Shown here: positions 24,657-34,850 of the stretch, one piece after another
Layout of the letters: the number at the start of each line of letters is the position of its first letter
Numbering within the stretch: position 1 is the stretch's first letter
Source of the DNA: Durusdinium trenchii
Taxonomy: Eukaryota > Sar > Dinophyceae > Suessiales > Symbiodiniaceae
Length of the DNA: 64,000 nucleotides
Direction of reading: 5' to 3'
Assembly: GCA_963970005.1 (NCBI GenBank)
Contig: CAXAMN010027406.1
Span: 415,173 to 479,172 of the forward strand
Notes under the pieces: model-generated
Seen by the model: only the letters and a program-made list of their open reading frames with translations
Told to the model about the DNA's origin: nothing
Databases searched by the model: none
Made by a program: the position numbers and the translations under genes

Positions 24657-24764
24657 CCGGTGGAGAGATCCCGCTTGGTGGTGCTGCAGCGTCGGTCCAC
24701 AGAAGAGTCCTGGGGCCTCAAGATCAGCACTTCAGAGGATGGTTTGTTCATCCAGGAACTGCAG
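24657..24764 (+). CDS. PDZ-like domain, first exon
   Basis: A TTTCTCGCAG acceptor and gtacct donor enclose exactly 36 codons, phase 0 to 0. The peptide has RSRLVVLQRRSTEESWGLKI, then STSEDGLFIQELQ. The spacing of LVVL, WGL and GLFI follows strands 1-3 and the ligand loop of PDZ domains. The exon at 25290 supplies the rest in the same phase. PDZ domains bind C-terminal peptides and usually mark scaffold proteins. The match is by pattern only. Confidence 0.75.
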
Positions 24765-24811
24765 GTACCTCATTTGCAAACCAGAGGATTGTGTTTTTCT
24801 GCGGCTGTTTT

Positions 24812-24837
24812 TGGGTTGGAGGCCATCGCTATTAGGT
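24812..24837. repeat. GGAGGCCATCGCTATTAGG element
   Basis: GGTTGGAGGCCATCGCTATT, also at 31678 and 58005 and inverted at 42868 and 56356. It is flanked by two copies of TTTCTGCGGCTGTTTTTGG, so it may have inserted with a target duplication or be part of a small repeat. Confidence 0.7.
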
Positions 24838-25289
24838 GTATTTCTGCGGCTGTTTTTGGAGTTTTCAATCAGTCCTTGCGGCAGCGATCCTTGCGGGTAT
24901 CCGCCGTTCCGGCGGGTCAGCGGATCAATGGAGAACTTGCGGATCAACGGATTTCATGATCCATCAATATTTATCATATGCTGCATGTGTTTCTCGCTCT
25001 GCTTTTCCTGTTGTTTGGTCACTGATACAACACCTTGGCTGCTCATCAGCTCATTGTCGACCACTTGGCCTCCCAACTCACGATGAGAAATGTTAACTTG
25101 AATTTGAGATGCCACACGTTCTAAAATCAGCGTTCGCAAAATAATGATACGTTAAAAAAGCTAAAAACTGAGCACTCATTTTGGGATGTCACAGAGCGTT
25201 CGCAAATTAGCTATTCTTGACCAGTTGTCGATGCTTGCTGCTATTGTCGCGTGAAACACATTGAAACACCTCCCGTTCGGTGCTGTAAG

Positions 25290-25440
25290 GATTCACCATC
25301 CTTGGCAAAATGGCACCAGGAGCACCCAGCACCCAGGTGTCAGATACAGCCGGCACTGGCCATTTTGGAGGTCAACGGCAAGGAAGACAGCGAAGAGATC
25401 TTTGACCAGTTTCGCACGGCCACTCTGGTGGAGATTCTCG
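25290..25440 (+). CDS. PDZ-like domain, second exon
   Basis: Begins after GCTGTAAG and ends at gtccga; 151 bases, phase 0 in, 1 out. The peptide has SLAKWHQEHPAPRCQIQP, then ALAILEVNGKEDSEEIF, DQFRTATLVEIL. ILEVNG followed by a helix and LVEIL is the classic C-terminal half of PDZ. It joins 24657-24764 without a frame change. An acceptor at 25343 would drop the WHQEHP part, which fits the fold less well. Confidence 0.75.
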
Positions 25441-25488
25441 GTCCGATTTGGGGGAAGTCGCCGTGCCCACTTTTTGTTGCTTTATGTT

Positions 25489-25590
25489 CCTAGTAGCTTC
25501 TTGTTTCTAATAGCTTCTTGTTACTACTAGTAAGGCACTTGTTACTAGTAGCGATGCACTTGTTCCTAGTAGCGTCCTTGCTCCTTTCCC
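25489..25590. repeat. ACTAGTA-family repeat
   Basis: Contains TAGCTTCTTGTTACTACTAG and GTAGCGATGCACTTGTTCC, inside the intron after the PDZ exons. Confidence 0.8.
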
Positions 25591-25677
25591 CCCAGCATTT
25601 GGAGCAAGTCCTGTCCAGTGGTTGGTCTTTTAGGCCTGAAACGAGGCAGACAGGAGCTGTTTGCGTTCTGTGGGCAG

Positions 25678-25744
25678 AAGCTGAGGTGATCGTTCAGGGG
25701 GCTGACTTGACCCGAGTGTTGTTGGAGAACATTTCTCGACCCAG
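25678..25744 (+). CDS. Possible linker exon between PDZ and RING
   Basis: Starts after TGTGGGCAG and ends at gtgtcc. Entry phase fits the PDZ exon and exit phase fits the RING exon. The peptide has EAEVIVQGADLTRVLLEN and ISRP. The phase match on both sides is the main support. Confidence 0.4.
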
Positions 25745-26787
25745 GTGTCCCCTTTTTCATGTTCCATTTTTGACACGAAGTTGTGAAAGTGTCAAATTTG
25801 AAATCCCCCGACCTCCCCACGCATTCGACAAATTGACAAATGTTTTACCCAACCTGAGCTTGTCAGTGCGAGCAGAATTGACCAAGTATTGGTATGAGTG
25901 GGTTGATGTATGATAAAGTCACACAGTCACACGACACTGTTTCGACTTACACACTGTGCTGAGTGATCTTTGGGTTTGTTTTTGTTGGGGATTTGCCCAG
26001 AGAGAAGAAGATCACTCGGTCCTGGAATGGAACCCTTTTCTATGCAGAACTTGTATGAGTTTTTGGGATAATGTACTGTTGTAGTCAGTGTCAAAAGCTG
26101 AAAAAAAAAACAAACCACATCACCAGCACACCACTGTAAACTGCCTACTGAAACAAAGGATGGCAACCATGTACGCCACAGCGAATGGACATGTTCCAAG
26201 AAATAAACACAGCAGTTTTCAATGTTCAACAAGGTTTGTAGGGAGAGGCAGGGGCCAAGAAGAGGTTTATATGGTACCTGTTGGTGGTACTCCCATTCCT
26301 ACTGCCCCCTTCTAAATTTCCGGATAGACCGTGGACCGTGGCCATTGCCATAGCAGATCTCACGTATCCCTGCTCATGCGCGAATCAAGCCCTCGGCTGC
26401 AGTGTGTGGGCATCGTGATGCTCCAACTTTGTCAGCCAGCAACACCATAAGAGACCGACACCAACAAAGACACTTGCTTGAACCAAGGCAGAACGTCTAG
26501 AACTACAAAGAGCTAGTCACAAATGCAAGACCATGCCAATTGGTTGACATCTATATAACTAACGAATAAGGTTCCTGCTTGCTGCATCAACGACACTATC
26601 CATTTCCAGATCCTGTTCATATAATATGCTGGCTTGTTTGATTCAGGTGTATCTTCAACAAAGCAGTTGGCGTGTTGCCAGGTGTAAAGTGTTAGCCTAG
26701 TGACCCATAAGGGAGCATAGGGTATCTCAGACTTCAAGTGTTTCTCTTTCCTGCCCACTTGCTCTTCCCCCATTCCGCTGGTTCCAG

Positions 26788-27107
26788 ACAACCTCTTCCC
26801 ACTCCACGGTTCAGGATGACCCTCTCTTCAGTGATGACTCTATCGCAACAGCAAAACTTTGCGATCGCAGCTAAGAGGGACAGAAAAGAGAAAGAATTGG
26901 CTGCAGTCGGTGAGTTGCTCCATGCGGTGGATGGAGCGACAGCAGGCCAATGCTCCATTTGTTTGGATGAGATGCAGCAGGATTCCAAGGTGGTTCAGCT
27001 AAGCTGTGGTCATGTTTTTCACAAGGCATGTGTCAAAAAGTGGCTACTGACCAAGAGGATGACATGCCCTTTGTGCAAACAAACCCCTGTGGCTGAGAAG
27101 GCCAGAG
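26788..27107 (+). CDS. RING-H2 zinc finger exon (putative E3 ubiquitin ligase)
   Basis: A strong pyrimidine tract ending GGTTCCAG precedes a 320-base open block; an ATG lies at 26816. After a charged helix (KRDRKEKELAAVGELLHAVD) comes a full RING: CSICLDEM, 14 residues between Cys pair and SCGHVFHKAC, then KKWLLTKRMTCPLC. All eight ligands (Cys3-His2-Cys3) are present and the Trp of the E2-binding helix is there, so the finger looks functional. RING-H2 proteins usually transfer ubiquitin from E2 to substrate. A donor at gttgct joins it in phase to 27169. Unspliced, it would end at a stop near 27126 as a 103-residue protein. Whether it belongs to the PDZ or coiled-coil gene is inferred from phase only. 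Confidence 0.85.
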
Positions 27108-27168
27108 GTTGCTCACATTTTTCTTGAATTTCTATATGTACAGTATTGTTTGTTTCCTCGTTGTGCAG

Positions 27169-27316
27169 CCCCGGAATTCAAGCGCTGGGAGCATAGCACA
27201 ATCTGTATATCGCTTCGTGAAGCTGCGCGATGCCCACAATGCTGTGTGGAATGTGTGGCATGTTCTATTCACAAGGATTCAGAGGATCTCAGTGGAATTC
27301 AGGGCATCAGTTCAAG
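27169..27316 (+). CDS. Cys-rich exon after RING
   Basis: A TTGTGCAG acceptor and gtgatt donor bound 148 bases whose entry phase matches the RING exon. The peptide has APEFKRWEHSTICISL, REAARCPQCCVECVAC, SIHKDSEDLSG. Five Cys lie within 10 residues (CPQCCVECVAC), suggesting a second metal site or membrane-proximal Cys cluster. Not assigned to a family. Confidence 0.6.
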
Positions 27317-27752
27317 GTGATTGGCACATATTGGCACAAATTGTTTAATGTTACCATCAAGGGTATCCCGGCACTTTTTTTTTCTCTGGGTTTGGACTGC
27401 AACAGTTTTTCCTTGTTTTAACAATTCATGGGCTATATTATAACAGCAAGGTGTGGATGTGGTTGAATATGCCACGCCCCTGGTTTGGTAGATGTTTTGG
27501 CTGGAAGCATTGTGAGCATCCGCGCTGATCCGGTGTTCATTCTTGTGGAGGGGGGCAGCTGCTCAAAATGCATCTATAGACTCTGGCACTAGTTTGTAAC
27601 ACGCAAAGACATGCCATGTATAACAAAGGAATAACTTATGGTGTTCCTCAGCATTCATCATGTCAAATTGTCAAATGTTGGCACTGTCCATCCACAGTAC
27701 TACAGTGTATATATAGCAAACAACCAAACAAACATCAGATTGTTGAGTGATC

Positions 27753-27920
27753 ATGAAAAAGCTGATCCCCTCCATTGCTGCAAAGCTTTGGAGAGCTCTG
27801 TGGCAGACCCTTCACTCTCAAGTGACGCAAAAGGCTCAAAGGTACATCTCGATTTGCAGAATGTTGGAGACAGAGGAGCTTGGATTCGATGTGCAAGAAT
27901 TGCTATCCGGTGTTTGTTGA
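27753..27920 (+). CDS. Short open frame, possible exon
   Basis: A 55-codon frame from ATG to TGA. It includes LIPSIAAKLWRALWQTLH and MLETEELGFDVQELLSG. An internal TTTGCAG and a gtgttt donor at 27909 allow a shorter exon. Composition is protein-like, but no homologue is recognised. Confidence 0.35.
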   Translation: MKKLIPSIAAKLWRALWQTLHSQVTQKAQRYISICRMLETEELGFDVQELLSGVC

Positions 27921-27970
27921 ATAAGACAGCAAAAGGTGTCGCACAAGACTAAGACCAAGGCCTACTTTGA

Positions 27971-28066
27971 CAAGAACGCTGCTACTAGGAGCAAGGACGC
28001 TACTAGGGGCTCCTGGCCTTACTACTAGTAGCAAGAAGCTACTAGTAACAAGAACGCTACTTGTAG
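27971..28066. repeat. ACTAGTA-family repeat, reverse orientation
   Basis: Contains CTACTAGGAGCAAGGACGC and GAAGCTACTAGTAACAAGAA in tandem. Confidence 0.8.
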
Positions 28067-28126
28067 GTTTCACAAGTGTGGCTTTACGAGAGCCCCAATG
28101 TCCATTCGCAGTCCCATCACAGGCAG

Positions 28127-28188
28127 CGGCTGATGCTGGAGGAGACCGGAGAGTCCTGGGCTGTTGGATGTGTCCGCTTTGAAATACA
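28127..28188 (+). CDS. Probable exon with canonical donor
   Basis: A CACAGGCAG acceptor and a perfect gtaagt donor enclose RLMLEETGESWAVGCVRFEI. The donor is the most canonical in the window. Likely the next exon of the PDZ/RING gene. Confidence 0.55.
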
Positions 28189-28867
28189 GTAAGTCCCTCC
28201 TAAAAATGACATCGAAGGCAAAGACCAGTGTCCAGCAGGAAGCCCAGTCCCAGATGGGTAGAAGCGTTTTAGATGGTGTTGTGGCTGAGTGGTCCTGGTA
28301 GAAGAAATAACTGGCTTCCACTTGCATAGTACTGCCAAGGACATCTCAACTGCTGGACTCTGAAAAAATGCATAGGACTTGAAAAAAAAAGAAAAAACAA
28401 TCCTGAGAGACTCTTTAGTGAGTAAACCAAAAAAACAAAAAAGAATCCTGACAGAGTCTTTGGACACCCCCCCCCCAAAAAAAAAAAGGTAAAATGGGGG
28501 TTCTGGGGAGTTCTTGTTCATCAATCACCTCGTTGAATTTTCTTGGCTCTTGAAAATTTGTGTTGAGCATTTGTCGTTTTTCTGGGGTCTTGTTATGCGT
28601 GTTTTAGGGTCATAACTTAATAACTTTCACTTCATTGTTTGGATTGAATGAAGGGGATAATTGTTGAGGTGGTCAGAGTTTCTATGTGTAGGTTCAGGTT
28701 CAAATTCTACCAAGCTGTTCTTCAAAGATGTCGAATTATTTGCTTCAAATTCATGTATTGATTGAGGTTAGGCGCTGTTTGGTTTTGCATATCAAGCATC
28801 CTTCGATCCAAAGCCAGTTTGGCACAAATTGACTGAACCGATGTATTGTCCTTTTTCTTTGACATTC
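28189..28867. other. Intron or intergenic stretch
   Basis: A-rich and C-rich homopolymer runs near 28380-28490 and no supported exon. If the PDZ/RING gene ends in this region, its stop and 3' end are not recognisable. Confidence 0.4.
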
Positions 28868-29944
28868 TGCAGATGCATCTTTGTGAGGCAGGTTCAGCTT
28901 GCGCCAGGCCGGTTCATCCTTCCAAGCGGTCACACACGAACACAGCCTGCAAGGGCTTTTCCACCGCAGACCATTAAAACTGGTTGGACTTTGTTGAGCA
29001 CAGGGAGCGTTGTAGTGCTGGTTCTCCAAGCTATTCAAAGGTTCCTTCCTGGCTTCTTCATGAACAGGGCAGTGAGGAAGGCTGGGCAAAGGCTGGAAAG
29101 GCAAGAGCCCGCCCCTGCACGGCCTCTCGAGGAGGAATACATCAAGGATTTCATCAACTTACCTCAACGTGAAGCTTTGAGCACCCCTTCCTTCTTGGTG
29201 GTCAGTGGTTCCCAAGGCATTGGGAAATCAACCATGCTGAACAATCTCATGTGTGAGCATGTGAAGAATGGCAAAAGGGTGCTGCCGCTCAAGATGTCAA
29301 GCCGTCCTGGTGAGGACTTGAAGCTCAATGAAGCGCTGCCCAAAGCATTGCAAGCAGTAAATCTGCAAGTTCAACTTGGAGGTCAGCGTGTCTGCTGTGG
29401 CCGACATCATCATAGATCGGCTTGACATGTCAGATTTGGTGGTGGTGCGACCGCTGCCTTTCGACGATTTCGTATTTGTGGTCAAGGAGGTGGCACAGCA
29501 CGGAAACAACTTCCGGACGCTGAACAAGGTTCTTGCCGACGATGAGATAGAGGAGGTGTTAAAGCACTACTACATCCGCGCAGGGGGCAACTTCCGCGCC
29601 TTGGACTTGATACTGCGAAACGTCTCCAGAGAAGGTAAGAATGGTGCGGATGCGGTCATCAAGCAGGTTGAGAAGTGGTACGAGGAGAGAGTGAAACCAA
29701 TTGAGAAGAAACTGGACGAAGAGGAAGTGAAGGACTATCTCCTCAAGGTGGCAGAGGCAGGACCCATGGGGTATCTCCCGCAGAGGGAGGGGACCAACAT
29801 GAAGTTGAAGCTTCTTCGTGAGGAGCCCGCGGACTGCGTCCTGAGGAGGACAACCACTTAAGTGTGGCTTTGAAGCATTGGCATTTCGTCGCCAAGCTCT
29901 TTCAAGAGGATGAGCAGAAGTTGAGGGATGCAGGATACATGTGA
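28868..29944 (+). pseudogene. Broken membrane-anchored P-loop ATPase copy
   Basis: Open after a TTCTGCAG acceptor. The frame carries a hydrophobic segment (WTLLSTGSVVVLVLQAI), then NRAVRKAGQRLERQ and YIKDFINLP, and a perfect Walker A, GSQGIGKST, at 29207-29233. Near 29360 the frame is lost. Coding resumes one frame over at about 29370 (FNLEVSVSAVADIIIDRL, FDDFVFVVKEVAQHG, NFRALDLIL). A second shift near 29830 moves to a third frame, which ends with HLSVALKHWHFVAKLF, LRDAGYM and a stop. The segment expected between Walker A and the sensor region, including Walker B, appears missing. No introns interrupt 1 kb of sequence, unlike the neighbours, so a retrocopy is likely. A tiny intron at the first break is an unlikely alternative. 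Confidence 0.7.
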
Positions 29945-30779
29945 GCTTCGCCAGTGAAAAGAACTGTGGCGCTTGAGATGTTTTGTGGGTGAGTCATCCA
30001 AGAGCAATCTTCACACATTGCATGCATAACCGCAGATACCCAACCCTAGTATCAATGATACCCAGATACCAGTATCTAACTATCAACGATACCCACAACC
30101 TAGTATCAATGAAACAAACATCCAAGTATCAATGATACCCAGAACCAAGTATCAATGACACCCCGATACCAGTATCCAAGTATCAATGATACCCAGAACC
30201 AAGTATCGAGAGACGGGAAACTTCAGAGTTTGACTTCTATATAAACCAGAACTTGGAGAGAGTGGCTTAACCTAAAGAAACTCCAGAGCTTGACACTTGA
30301 ACAGTGGAAGAAGTGGCTTATCCAAGCAACCTCTCAAAGCCTGACATTTGGCAAACACTTCCACTAAACTCACTAATATATCCATAAGTTGGATTGACCT
30401 ATATACATCTATCTCTCTATCTATCTACCTATCTCTTGTTCTATCGTTCATCCTGCTTGGTCAGAAGGGAGGTCTTCATCCACTTGAGGGGGGTCGGGGG
30501 ATGCGTGGGCGTGCGTCGTTGTCGCCGACTCACCGTCACCGGGTTGACAATTTGGAGTTTCCAGGGCTGTCAGCGACTGATGACGCAAGTAAATCCCGGG
30601 CAGAAAAGGTGCACAACTGTTGTCAGGCGGACCAAGCAGTGCCAGCGTTGAAGTGTCGGAGGAGCCCAGATGGCGATGTGCTGTGGGTCCTTTGCTGGGT
30701 CAACGGGCGACCGCCGCATCGTCGGACCGGGGAACTTCTGCCGTTTCTGCTTCGCCAAGGCCACTGGTGGCTGGCTTAG
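29945..30779. other. Non-coding stretch with repeats
   Basis: Holds a minisatellite at 30045-30212 and a tatc-rich patch at 30400-30435. A weak exon-like block at 30629-30690 (GCGGACCAAG onward) is open in two frames and not called. Confidence 0.4.
30045..30212. repeat. Minisatellite, AAGTATCAATGATACCC units
   Basis: About six imperfect copies of a 22-28-base unit with AGTATCAATGATACCCAGA, partly palindromic (GTATCAATGATAC). Confidence 0.75.
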
Positions 30780-30825
30780 ACGAGATGGCCTTGGAAGCTC
30801 GAGAGGCGGAGAACCCTCGTCGACC
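30780..30825 (+). CDS. Coiled-coil exon
   Basis: A TGGCTTAG acceptor and gtcctt donor bound 46 bases encoding DEMALEAREAENPRR. First helical exon after the ATPase relic. Confidence 0.5.
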
Positions 30826-31200
30826 GTCCTTTTGGGCGGGAGAAGCGTCAGCAGGTTTGGCAGTGCCCAGCTGGGTTTTCACGAAAGAAGCGTCAGCAGT
30901 GAATGGTTTCTACACCCGAACCCGACCCGAACCCAATTGTAGTGTGAGCAAACCAACCCCTATATTTGTAACTCTATGTTATTTTGTTCTGCATGTTGGG
31001 ATCCTACTGCGCTGTGCCTTAGCTAGAGCCAGGGAGATAGTCGCCGAACAATATGTTGTTCTATCAGCACACCAGGGGAGACGGATGATGACCCACCATT
31101 GTGTACTTTGATGGTAATCAAACATGTAAAGAAAAACACATCAAACCTGGGATTCATGCTTGGAACTCAAGGCCCAATCCCCGCACTCCGACTTTCACAG

Positions 31201-31266
31201 GCGGCTGTGAGGGCTGCAGAGGATTTTGAAAAACAGTTGGTCGCAGTGAGACAAAGTGCCACTGAG
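31201..31266 (+). CDS. Coiled-coil exon
   Basis: A CTTTCACAG acceptor and gtgggc donor enclose exactly 22 codons, phase 0 to 0: AAVRAAEDFEKQLVAVRQ, SATE. Same length and phase as type T3, with a GT donor. Confidence 0.65.
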
Positions 31267-31677
31267 GTGGGCCATTGGGCGGTGGAAGGATGGGGAAACA
31301 TGGTACAAACGACGAGGGTTCGGTTGGGAAAATCTCCTTTTTCCTTTTTGGTTGGGAAAAACGAAGACTTGGTGGCTGGGCACCGAACAGATGAGTACAC
31401 GATTGTACGTGTTTCTTGGCCCTCAGGCCCGTGTGTTTGAAGAGTGAGGGCCTCCTCCAAAACCATTAAGTTTTAATTACCTGCTGTTTTTTCTTAGTTC
31501 CTTTTTTCACCGCTAGTTTCGTGATTGCGAGAGGTATGCCGGTATGCCATTTGTTGTTGCATTTGTCGTTTGAGGCTACATTTACTTTTCGCTTTTCAAC
31601 TGCCCTTGGCCGCATGTAATTCTTCATTCACCACACATCCTGAAGGGATCCTCTTTGCCGATACTCCGGTTTCCATA

Positions 31678-31715
31678 TTGGAGGCCATCGCGATGAGAGT
31701 GGAGGCCATCGCTTC
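31678..31715. repeat. GGAGGCCATCGC element, two copies
   Basis: TTGGAGGCCATCGCGATGAG followed directly by GTGGAGGCCATCGCTTCTG, same element as at 24812 and 58005. Confidence 0.75.
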
Positions 31716-31768
31716 TGTACCATGTTACCATGTTTAAACCCGGAGTAGAACTTCGGGATCTCGTGCAG

Positions 31769-31845
31769 CTCGCCAGGCCCAGAAGCAGCTCTCAGAGCTT
31801 CAAGAGCAGCTGAGCGGCGAACGGCAGAGCAAGCAGCGCCTCCAG
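31769..31845 (+). CDS. Coiled-coil exon with GC donor
   Basis: Begins after CGTGCAG. The peptide has RQAQKQLSELQEQLSGER and QSKQRLQ, ending CTCCAG followed by a GC donor (gcgagc), two bases in and phase 0 out. Confidence 0.55.
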
Positions 31846-32574
31846 GCGAGCGAAGCCCCGTTGACCAGGACCGGGGAGGAAAGTGGTTTTCTCACCTATA
31901 TAGCTAGGAAAAGTGGATCCATAGTGTTCACATCTTTTTCACATCGAACCGTTTTTGGGCGATTGGCTTTCCCGAACAGGTGGAGAAACTGAGGAGGTCA
32001 GGAGGGAACCTCAAAGATCCAATGCACGAAGCTAGGGCACCTTCTGGCCGGATAGGAGGCCGCCAAAAGGTTTTGGGACCTCGCATAATTACAACTATTC
32101 AACGTCGAACGAGTATAAGATATTATTAGATTTGGATCTGGATTTCAGACGATCTACGAGTGAGGCATGTCAGAGCGATTCTGCTGTTCTTGTACACAAT
32201 CACCCATATACAATCTGAAACAAAGGAGTATAAGACCAAACGACCATATATATGAGGGGTCCGTTCCATATGATCCTTTGCCCTCTAACCGCAGACATTT
32301 GAACAGGCGGGTGGAAGATGGTCCTCTGATCGTCGGGTCTGGCGTGCTCACTCTCTTTCGCAGGTCTAGCAATCATCCACTGCTGAGCTGCATTGGATAA
32401 ACCAATTTTTCCTACGATTCCCTACCCCATAGAAGTCAAAATAGAGCAAAACCACGTTGTTCGAATCAATCTTGATGGCTGCAAGTAGGGATCCCCACAC
32501 ACAGATCAAGCAGAGGCTGCATGCACTGCACAATACGATCTATCTCATCAATTTCATCACATTCTGCATGGGAG

Positions 32575-32637
32575 GCTACGTTGGAAGGACTCAAGTGTGA
32601 ATTGGAAGAGAAGAAGGAGACCGCCGGATCATTAAGC
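32575..32637 (+). CDS. Coiled-coil exon, 3' end unclear
   Basis: Begins after CATGGGAG: ATLEGLKCELEEKKETAG. No GT donor follows before an in-frame TGA, so a non-canonical donor or a true stop must be considered. Confidence 0.4.
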
Positions 32638-33446
32638 AACTGATGTTTTTGGGGTTATATAGTTCTTTGTTCTTCAATGAACCTGCTGTAGACAACTGTG
32701 TTCTGTCTTCTGCAGCGATTGTTATGGTCATTGCCAATGACTCCGAATGCGCAACACTGTATGGTATGGCAAAAGTCCCCTTCACTTTCCGTGAGGGGGC
32801 AACTAGATTTCAGAGAAAAAAAACGGGGTTGCCCGCTGGGAACAGCAAAGATGCAGATGCAAATGGAGATGTTTGATAGAGATTGAATTCGATGGAATGG
32901 GAAGCACCTGTGAACCAAGAGCCCGTGACCGGTAGACCTCCTCTACTGTCCACTACCTTGTCCCCACTCCATACGCTCTTTGACAACCTCATGATGAACA
33001 GTTGTTTTTCTCTAGGCATTCCTCAGGCACGAAGTGTTTCCTCAAGATCAAAACAAAGACTGAAACGTTCGTTTTTACACAGTGCTGTCACAAAGCATAC
33101 ACGATCTTGCGAGCAAACCATCTTGCAAACCATCCTGCACTGCGGATTTCATGGGTTTTTGTTCTCCCTTCTTGCCACCTCGAGGCTCCAAATATGGGGA
33201 TTCGTGTGGGGATCGATCTGGCCCACTGGAGTCTTGATGTCGCTGTCCCTTGTTCTTGCCTCCCAAAAAAGAGTCTGGGGGTTGGGCAAACAATAGAACC
33301 ATGCCTAAGATCAGGTAAGTTGCAAGTAGTGACTTTGTGCTATTCTCTTTAACCTTTTGGAACATCTGGGAACGATCTGGGAAGTACTTTTGTTGTCCTT
33401 TTCAGCCGTATGTGTCTTTTTCATGTTTTTTCTTCAACCATTTCAG

Positions 33447-33477
33447 AGCTTCGCAGGAGCAACTTCTAAAGCTGGGG
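33447..33477 (+). CDS. Possible micro-exon
   Basis: A good pyrimidine tract and TTTCAG acceptor with a gtcaca donor bound 31 bases encoding ASQEQLLKLG. Confidence 0.35.
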
Positions 33478-34123
33478 GTCACAGGAGAAAGGGGAATTAG
33501 TGGTGTGGGACATATCTTGGGTTTCTTTAGACCTCAGACATTTGGTTTTCTTCTAAATCAGCTTGTCTTTATGGTTTCTGTTCTTTGTGTTAAACCGTGT
33601 GGGTAGTCGCCTCCTTGGGCCCCTGGGTATTCCTTTTTTCCCAAGACGTATGTCATGAGCCTTTTGAGCTGGTGCTAGTTGGGCGATTTTGGTTGACTTG
33701 GAGGCTGCTGCATTTCGACAAACGAGTTGATCTTCGAACGTCCTTCCCTGGAACCACTACAAGCCTTTCTTCATATGGGACCACTATCATTGAAAAGAGG
33801 GCTTCACCGGATATCACATGCATTGCCTGGAGCTAGCAGCTAGACCCTCAGTAAAGTCAAGATCCTGCTATCCGAAACCCTTGACAAACCCTTGACAAAC
33901 CTTGACTGAGGACTTCCAATTGGAATTTGTTCTTCTTTACCAGGTTGCATAAACAAATAGGTTCACCTGCAAGAAACTTCACCTACACTCACCAACATGG
34001 CCAAAGAGCCCGTCCCATCAAACCAGGTGAAGCATGGTGAGTTGGAGTGGAAAACACCACCTTCTCCACAGCCTGGGGCGACCTCACCGCTGGGGAAAAG
34101 CCATCTTCAACCGCGGCCTCGAG

Positions 34124-34198
34124 GCAAGACCAACGCGTGGCCTCCTTGCGGGAAGAGAAGCGCCGCGAGGAGCGAAAGGCTTCAGCGGCGCTGGGAGG
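34124..34198 (+). CDS. Coiled-coil exon
   Basis: Begins after CCTCGAG and ends at a canonical gtgaag donor; one base in, two out. The peptide has QDQRVASLREEKRREERKA. A different frame is also open here, but lacks helical character. Confidence 0.6.
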
Positions 34199-34778
34199 GT
34201 GAAGATGTGGAAGCGAAGTGAAACTGAGCAAAGTGGCGAAGTGGGGTGAAAGAGTCGTCAGTTGTGAGTGGTTTTGATTGGGTGCAAGAATCGTTTTCCT
34301 CGTTTTTACGCTAAACTTTAAATTGAATTGGATGTTCATGGAATGTGTTTCGCCATGGGAACTCCGAAGAGTTGGGGGAATGTTCCGCACCCAACGATGG
34401 CTCGGGACCTTTCCAGCTGCGGAGAGGTCAGTTGTTTCAGGTTGAGTTGAGCATCATTGCAAGTGAGCAAATACAGCCATGTACGCTTTTACATCAATAG
34501 ATTGCCGATTGATATTTTGTCTCTATTGAATCGCGTGTTCCTTATTGATAATGTTGGTTTGTTTTCTTGGCCGTGTCATGTGGCCAAAACATCAGTGGAC
34601 TCAATGGACCAATTGTTTTGATCGCGCGGTAAGACTAATCCAATACTCTCGTGATTGAGAAGACAATACCAATGTAGCGCTCGAGGTCTTCAGGTTGCTA
34701 AGTGGAAGAATAAGGCAATTGAGTGTGGGATAGTTTTAATGTTCAGCTACAAGCATCGCTACAAGCATCCCACGGAAG

Positions 34779-34850
34779 GAGCTTCGGGGCAAAGAGCTTC
34801 AAGCTGAGATGCACCAAGCCAAGCGTGAGAAGTGCTCGGAGCCCCGAATC
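34779..34850 (+). CDS. Coiled-coil exon
   Basis: Begins after ACGGAAG and ends at gtgtca; exactly 24 codons, phase 0 to 0: ELRGKELQAEMHQAKREK then CSEPRI. A gtgctc site at 34832 is an alternative end. Confidence 0.6.

Noticed and set aside
29361..29373. A 13-base intron restoring the ATPase frame
   Set aside because: gtaaatctgcaag has donor-like and acceptor-like ends, but is too short for a spliceosomal intron, and a second frameshift near 29830 still breaks the gene.
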